From Avibacterium gallinarum (GTDB lineage: Bacteria; Pseudomonadota; Gammaproteobacteria; Enterobacterales; Pasteurellaceae): DNA of 39,785 nt. The stretch is from the NCBI RefSeq assembly GCF_002921135.1, contig NZ_PQVJ01000054.1, positions 1 to 39,785 on the forward strand, given 5' to 3'. Below the pieces are notes generated by a model. The model was given only the letters and a program-made list of their open reading frames with translations, ran no database searches and was not told the origin of the DNA. Below are positions 36,370-39,785 of this stretch, one piece after another. How positions within the stretch are numbered: position 1 is the stretch's first letter; every line of letters starts with the position of its first letter. The translations under genes and the position numbers were made by a program.

Positions 36370-37199
36370 TTACCAGCCCTTAACTACGCCGTCTTTGAAG
36401 TATTTTACCGCTTCTTGGTACACTTCATCAGTTTGGTAAGCTTTCACGAAGTTTTTCACCGCATCGCTGTCTTTGTTGTCTTCACGCGCAACGATAATGT
36501 TCACATAAGGAGAATCTTTGTCTTCCACAAACACGCCGTGTTCTTCAGTGTTTAAGCCTACTTGACCTGCATAAGTGTTGTTCACCACAGCTAAATCTAC
36601 ATCATCTAACGCACGCGCTGCAACTGACGTATCCACTTCTTTAATTTGTAGATTTTTCGGATTTTCTACGATGTCTAAAGAGGTTGCGAATAGGTTAGTG
36701 TTATCTTTTAATTTAATTAAGCCTTGTTTTTCTAATAAAATTAATGCGCGCGCAAGGTTACTTGGATCATTTGGCACAGCGATGATCGCGCCGTCTTTTA
36801 ACTCGTTCACGTTTTTAATTTTTTCGAATAACCCGCTAATGGATACACGAAAGTGTTACCCACAATTACAAGATTTTTGTAGCCGTGTTCTTGCGAATCT
36901 TTATCAAGATAAGGTTTGTGCTGCATTGCGTTAAGATCTAAATCACCGTTGCTTACCGCTGGGTTTGGTAATGAATATTCGTTAAACTCAACGAATTCCA
37001 CATCTAAGCCATATTTTTCTTTTGCTACTTTCGCCGCAATTTCAGCCACTTGATGCTCAGGGCCAGACATTACGCCCACTTTAATTTTTTGTGCGGCAGG
37101 TTGTGCTGCGGCGGTTTCGGTTTTTTTGTCATCTTTACAAGCAGTTAGCGCTAAAACTGATGAAAGTGCTGCAACAGTGAATAATTTTTTAAAGTTCAT
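36370..37199 (-). pseudogene. metQ: metQ, methionine-binding lipoprotein, interrupted by a one-base frameshift
   Basis: Substrate-binding lipoprotein of the MetNIQ D/L-methionine importer. The first frame (37199 down to 36807) gives the signal peptide with lipobox LTAC (Cys21), KIKVGVMSGPEHQVAEIAAK, then NAMQHKPYLD and FVYPLAGYSKK, and stops. The rest (NELKDGAIIAVPNDPSN... to FKDGVVKGW) continues in another frame ending at 36370. The break is an A run on the minus strand (T 36819-36824) with six bases. A seventh would restore YSKKIKNVNEL and a normal 276-residue protein. Everything else is intact. A sequencing error, a recent mutation or slippage are all possible. AGGAAAGTAAA precedes the ATG. 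Confidence 0.85.
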
Positions 37200-37237
37200 T
37201 TTACTTTCCTTTTTACTGAGTTAAGTTGATGTTGAGA

Positions 37238-37927
37238 TTAACGATGATCGAAATGATCCGCTAATTTGTTACCGTATTTTTCGCATAACATCACGATAAG
37301 TACGATGATAATGGTGGAAACCCAAAGCACATAAGGCATATTACGGTGTAAGCCGAATGAAATTGCGGTGTTACCTAAACCGCCGCCGCCCACCGCGCCT
37401 GCCATTGCAGAATAACCAATGAGCGTAACTAAGGTGAGCGTCATTGCTTTAATCAGAATTGGTAAGGCTTCAGGTAAATAAAAGCGTGTTACCAACTGCC
37501 AAACGTTTGTTCCCATTGCTTTGGCTGTTTCCGTTAAACCCGTTGGAATATCGCCCAAGGCGTTTACCGTTAAACGTGCGTAAAATGGCAATGCGGCAAC
37601 ACTTAATGGAATAATGGCTGCCGTTGTGCCTAAGGTTGTGCCGACTAAGAAACGCGTTACGGGCATTAAATCGAAGAGCAAAATAATGAAGGGAATAGAA
37701 CGCCCAACGTTAATAATCACTTCTAAAGTGCGGTTCAATTTTTTATTATTTAGGGTTTGTCCTTCTTTGGTTAAGAAGGTGATAATGCCCAGTGGCAAGC
37801 CAAATAGCACGGCAAAAAAGGTTGCTACAAGGCTCATATAAACGGTTTCAAATGAGCTATTGGCGATAAGCTGCCACACTTGTGGGGTAAGCTGGCGGGA
37901 AAATTCCGCACTAAATTCAGTCCACAT
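37238..37927 (-). CDS. metI: Methionine ABC transporter permease MetI
   Basis: Membrane channel of the MetNIQ importer. The 229-residue protein has about five membrane helices and the EAA loop that docks on MetN ([20 protein letters not shown], about residues 125-145). It also has the family stretches [26 protein letters not shown] and [17 protein letters not shown]. The start overlaps the end of metN by 11 bases, with GGAGG 8-12 bases ahead inside metN, so the two are translationally coupled. An uptake sequence lies inside at 37736. metQ follows after 38 bases. Confidence 0.96.
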   Translation of the reverse strand: MWTEFSAEFSRQLTPQVWQLIANSSFETVYMSLVATFFAVLFGLPLGIITFLTKEGQTLNNKKLNRTLEVIINVGRSIPFIILLFDLMPVTRFLVGTTLGTTAAIIPLSVAALPFYARLTVNALGDIPTGLTETAKAMGTNVWQLVTRFYLPEALPILIKAMTLTLVTLIGYSAMAGAVGGGGLGNTAISFGLHRNMPYVLWVSTIIIVLIVMLCEKYGNKLADHFDHR

Positions 37928-38954
37928 AACCTAATACCTCCACACGAACATTATTTTCCATTAAATAAATCTTAGCTTGCGTAATGGCATCTTCATTGCC
38001 TTCCACTTCTGCGATGGTAAAACCAAATTTCACGCCACCGGCATAATCAATTTGCGAGGTGAGAATACTTAAATCCACCCCAAAACGTTTGGAGGCTTGT
38101 GAAAGCAACGGTGCGTCCACTGATCGACCAGTAAATTCAAATTTAATGATCGGCCAAGCATTTGGGTGTTTTGGCGTTGGCGATAATTTTTCCAAATATT
38201 CTTCAGGCAAATTAATGTGGAATGTTGAGCTAATAAATTGCTGTGCCAACTCGGTTTTAGGATTAGAGAAGATTTCACTTACCGAACCTTGTTCCACCAA
38301 ACGCCCTTTATCAATCACCGCCACTTGGTCGCAAATGCGTTTTACCACGTCCATTTCGTGCGTGATCAACAAAATAGTGATACCTAAAGTGCGGTTGATT
38401 TCTTTTAATAATTTTAAAATTGCTTGCGTGGTAGCTGGATCTAATGCACTGGTTGCTTCATCGCACAGTAGCACCTTTGGATCACTTGCCAACGCACGCG
38501 CAATTGCAACACGTTGCTTTTGTCCACCTGAAAGATTGGCTGGGTAAACATCGCGCTTTTCACTTAATCCCACTAAGGAAAGTAGTTGTTCCACTTTTTG
38601 TTTAATATGGGCTTTGCTTTCACCGGCTAATTCCAACGGCAACGCGATGTTGCCATAAACGGTGCGCGAACTGAGCAAATTGAAATGCTGGAAAATCATT
38701 CCAATATTACGGCGTTCCTGAATGAGTTGGCTGTCGGACAGATGCGTTAATTCTTTGCCATCCACAATCACCGATCCTGACGTTGGGCGTTCCAATAAAT
38801 TCACGCAACGAATTAGCGTGCTTTTCCCAGCTCCAGATGCGCCAATCACGCCACAAATTTGTCCTTTAGGAACGTGAAGATTGACATTATCAAGTGCGGT
38901 GATTTTTTTATCCGCAATGTCAAAAATTTTACTAAGGTTTTCTAGCTTAATCAT
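37917..38954 (-). CDS. metN: Methionine ABC transporter ATP-binding protein MetN
   Basis: ATPase of the methionine importer. The 345 residues (E. coli 343) have Walker [10 protein letters not shown] (about 38-46), signature [15 protein letters not shown], Walker [14 protein letters not shown] and the switch [12 protein letters not shown]-terminal NIL/ACT-like domain follows from about residue 265 ([24 protein letters not shown]), which in E. coli binds methionine and inhibits transport. AAAGGGCTTAT precedes the ATG. It is first in the metNIQ operon, which is controlled by a MetJ-box promoter and divergent from gmhB, the same arrangement as in E. coli. Uptake sequences lie at 38387 and 38892. 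Confidence 0.97.
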   Translation of the reverse strand: MIKLENLSKIFDIADKKITALDNVNLHVPKGQICGVIGASGAGKSTLIRCVNLLERPTSGSVIVDGKELTHLSDSQLIQERRNIGMIFQHFNLLSSRTVYGNIALPLELAGESKAHIKQKVEQLLSLVGLSEKRDVYPANLSGGQKQRVAIARALASDPKVLLCDEATSALDPATTQAILKLLKEINRTLGITILLITHEMDVVKRICDQVAVIDKGRLVEQGSVSEIFSNPKTELAQQFISSTFHINLPEEYLEKLSPTPKHPNAWPIIKFEFTGRSVDAPLLSQASKRFGVDLSILTSQIDYAGGVKFGFTIAEVEGNEDAITQAKIYLMENNVRVEVLGYVD

Positions 38955-38994
38955 ATAAGCCCTTTCTAATATGCTTAAATTTAAGTTTTTTCGT

Positions 38995-39022
38995 ATTTTA
39001 GACGTCTAGATTGCTATGTCAA
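38995..39022 (-). promoter_or_regulatory. metNIQ promoter with MetJ operator in the spacer
   Basis: On the minus strand TTGACA (39017-39022), a 16-base spacer and TAAAAT (38995-39000) form a good sigma-70 promoter. The region overlaps two adjacent 8-base met boxes: AGACGTCT (39000-39007, perfect consensus) and AGATTGCT (39008-39015, 5 of 8). MetJ with S-adenosylmethionine binds tandem boxes, so binding here would block polymerase directly. Confidence 0.8.
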
Positions 39023-39123
39023 TATTTATTCACAACATTTTTAGAATGTTCAGCTATTAGTTAGAACAAAATTAAGTCATAATTGAGCGAAATAGCAAGA
39101 TAAAGATAAACAAGGATCAAAAT

Positions 39124-39678
39124 GTGAATAAAGCAATTTTTCTAGATCGAGATGGCACGATCAATATCGATCACGGCTATGTACATCAAATTGATGATTT
39201 CCAATTTATCGAAGGCAGCATTGAAGCCTTGCAGCAACTCAAAGCGATGGGCTATTTATTGGTGTTAGTGACGAATCAATCAGGCATTGCGCGCGGCTAT
39301 TTTTCAGAACAACAATTCCTACAACTCACGGAGTGGATGGATTGGTCACTGGCAGATCGTGGTGTGGATTTTGATGGCATCTATTATTGTCCTCATCACC
39401 CAGAGGGTAAAGGTGAATATAAAGAAGATTGCGATTGTCGCAAGCCAAAGTCAGGAATGTTATTGCAAGCGATTAAAGAATTGAATATCGATCCCGCACA
39501 GTCTTTTATGGTGGGAGATAAAAAAGAAGATATGCAGGCAGGCAAAGGGGCGGGCGTAAAAACCTGTGTTTTGGTGCGAACAGGAAAAGCAGTAAGCGAA
39601 GAAAGTGAAAAATCTGCAGATATCCTGATAAATAGTGTAGCGGACTTGCCAGCGTTAATAAAAAAGCTTAAGAAATAA
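39124..39678 (+). CDS. gmhB: D-glycero-beta-D-manno-heptose 1,7-bisphosphate 7-phosphatase
   Basis: HAD phosphatase of the ADP-heptose pathway that supplies the lipopolysaccharide inner core. The 184-residue protein (E. coli 191) has motif [10 protein letters not shown] (nucleophile Asp), motif II VTNQSG, the zinc loop [20 protein letters not shown] (C-H and C-x-C ligands), and motif [14 protein letters not shown]. The start is GTG 39124 because AAGGA (39112-39116) lies 7 bases ahead and the upstream ATG is out of frame. Divergent from metN, as in E. coli. An uptake-sequence hairpin follows. Confidence 0.95.
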   Translation: MNKAIFLDRDGTINIDHGYVHQIDDFQFIEGSIEALQQLKAMGYLLVLVTNQSGIARGYFSEQQFLQLTEWMDWSLADRGVDFDGIYYCPHHPEGKGEYKEDCDCRKPKSGMLLQAIKELNIDPAQSFMVGDKKEDMQAGKGAGVKTCVLVRTGKAVSEESEKSADILINSVADLPALIKKLKK

Positions 39679-39681
39679 ATC

Positions 39682-39719
39682 AAGTGCGGTAAAAATTTTG
39701 CTAATTTTTCACCGCACTT
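39682..39719. repeat. Uptake-sequence hairpin after gmhB
   Basis: AAGTGCGGT (39682-39690) and ACCGCACTT (39711-39719) face each other across the A/T-rich centre AAAAATTTTGCTAATTTTTC. It lies 3 bases after the gmhB stop and probably serves as its terminator. Confidence 0.8.
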
Positions 39720-39785
39720 TGCCTGATAAAACAGCAGCGTGGTTTCAAAATAATCAGTTGCAATGATTTTTGGCATTTTTTGCGA

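Larger units (their letters stand above)
77..39719. repeat. Hin-type DNA uptake sequence family (about 34 exact copies)
   Basis: Start positions of AAGTGCGGT on the plus strand: 106, 2882, 8279, 12674, 13647, 13998, 14483, 14830, 15432, 17534, 24302, 26109, 29057, 31513, 33849, 35520, 36267, 37736, 38387, 38892, 39682. Complement ACCGCACTT: 77, 4166, 8308, 12703, 14068, 16905, 20176, 22426, 24413, 26763, 27595, 35556, 39711. Counted by eye, so one or two may be missed. These are the sites preferred by the natural competence system of Hin-clade Pasteurellaceae. Confidence 0.95.

Noticed and set aside
36819-36824. Classic programmed -1 frameshift heptamer in metQ
   Set aside because: The zero-frame context is G AAA AAA, not A AAA AAA, and I saw no downstream pseudoknot. 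I therefore list it as a mutation or error first and slippage only as an option.
38059-38547. 162-codon open frame antisense to metN
   Set aside because: Shadow of the intact metN gene; no start signals.
77-39719. The many 9-base repeats as a CRISPR array or transposon scars
   Set aside because: They are single, dispersed, on both strands and match the known Pasteurellaceae uptake sequence. No regular spacers and no target duplications.

Overview
This window is a stretch of a Pasteurellaceae chromosome. About 34 exact copies of the 9-base uptake signal AAGTGCGGT (or its complement) are scattered through it. That is the Haemophilus-influenzae ('Hin') type of uptake sequence, so the organism is probably in the Haemophilus / Aggregatibacter / Avibacterium / Pasteurella part of the family. 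I cannot name the species. The DNA is AT-rich, nearly all genes are intact and housekeeping, and I see no rRNA, tRNA, CRISPR array, prophage or complete insertion sequence.

Layout. (1) 1-1283: end of an upstream unit, then secE-nusG. (2) 1309-3929: rplK-rplA with an L1-binding leader, then rplJ-rplL with an L10 leader, each unit having a near-consensus promoter and a terminator. (3) 3950-12657: rpoB-rpoC with its own promoter and long leader, separated from rplL by a strong terminator. (4) 12658-16653: satP, then the nudC-hemE-yjaG cluster and hupA. (5) 16724-19462: a DeoR-family regulator followed closely by glmS. (6) 19591-20866: an MFS transporter. (7) 20872-22875: ftsE and ftsX, split by a roughly 265-bp element with terminal inverted repeats that can fold into a multi-branched structure. 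This is the least ordinary object in the window. (8) 23139-24320: asd. (9) 24538-26708: pldB on the plus strand converging on and overlapping crcB, with yigL upstream of crcB on the minus strand. (10) 26814-33867: the branched-chain amino acid region, with an ilvL leader peptide and attenuator, ilvG, ilvM, a GNAT gene, ilvD, a DUF1345 membrane protein and ilvA. (11) 33889-36202, minus strand: gdhA and a MarC/YchE-type membrane protein. (12) 36306-39022, minus strand: metN-metI-metQ behind a MetJ-box promoter, with metQ broken by a one-base frameshift. (13) 39124-39719: gmhB, divergent from metN.

The regions fall into a few jobs: protein export, transcription and translation machinery (1-3), haem and nucleotide housekeeping (4), cell-wall precursor supply and division (5, 7, 8), amino-acid synthesis and nitrogen assimilation (10, 11), methionine uptake (12) and lipopolysaccharide heptose synthesis (13). 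Regulation readable from the DNA includes autogenous ribosomal-protein leaders, transcription attenuation of ilv, MetJ repression of metNIQ, and frequent use of inverted pairs of uptake sequences as intergenic hairpins or terminators.

Start codons were chosen by ribosome-binding site and family alignment. Several genes therefore start later than the longest open frame (secE, rplL, rpoC, satP, the MFS gene, ftsX, asd, pldB, yigL, ilvM). Family assignments come from recognition of motifs and remembered homologues, not from a database search.
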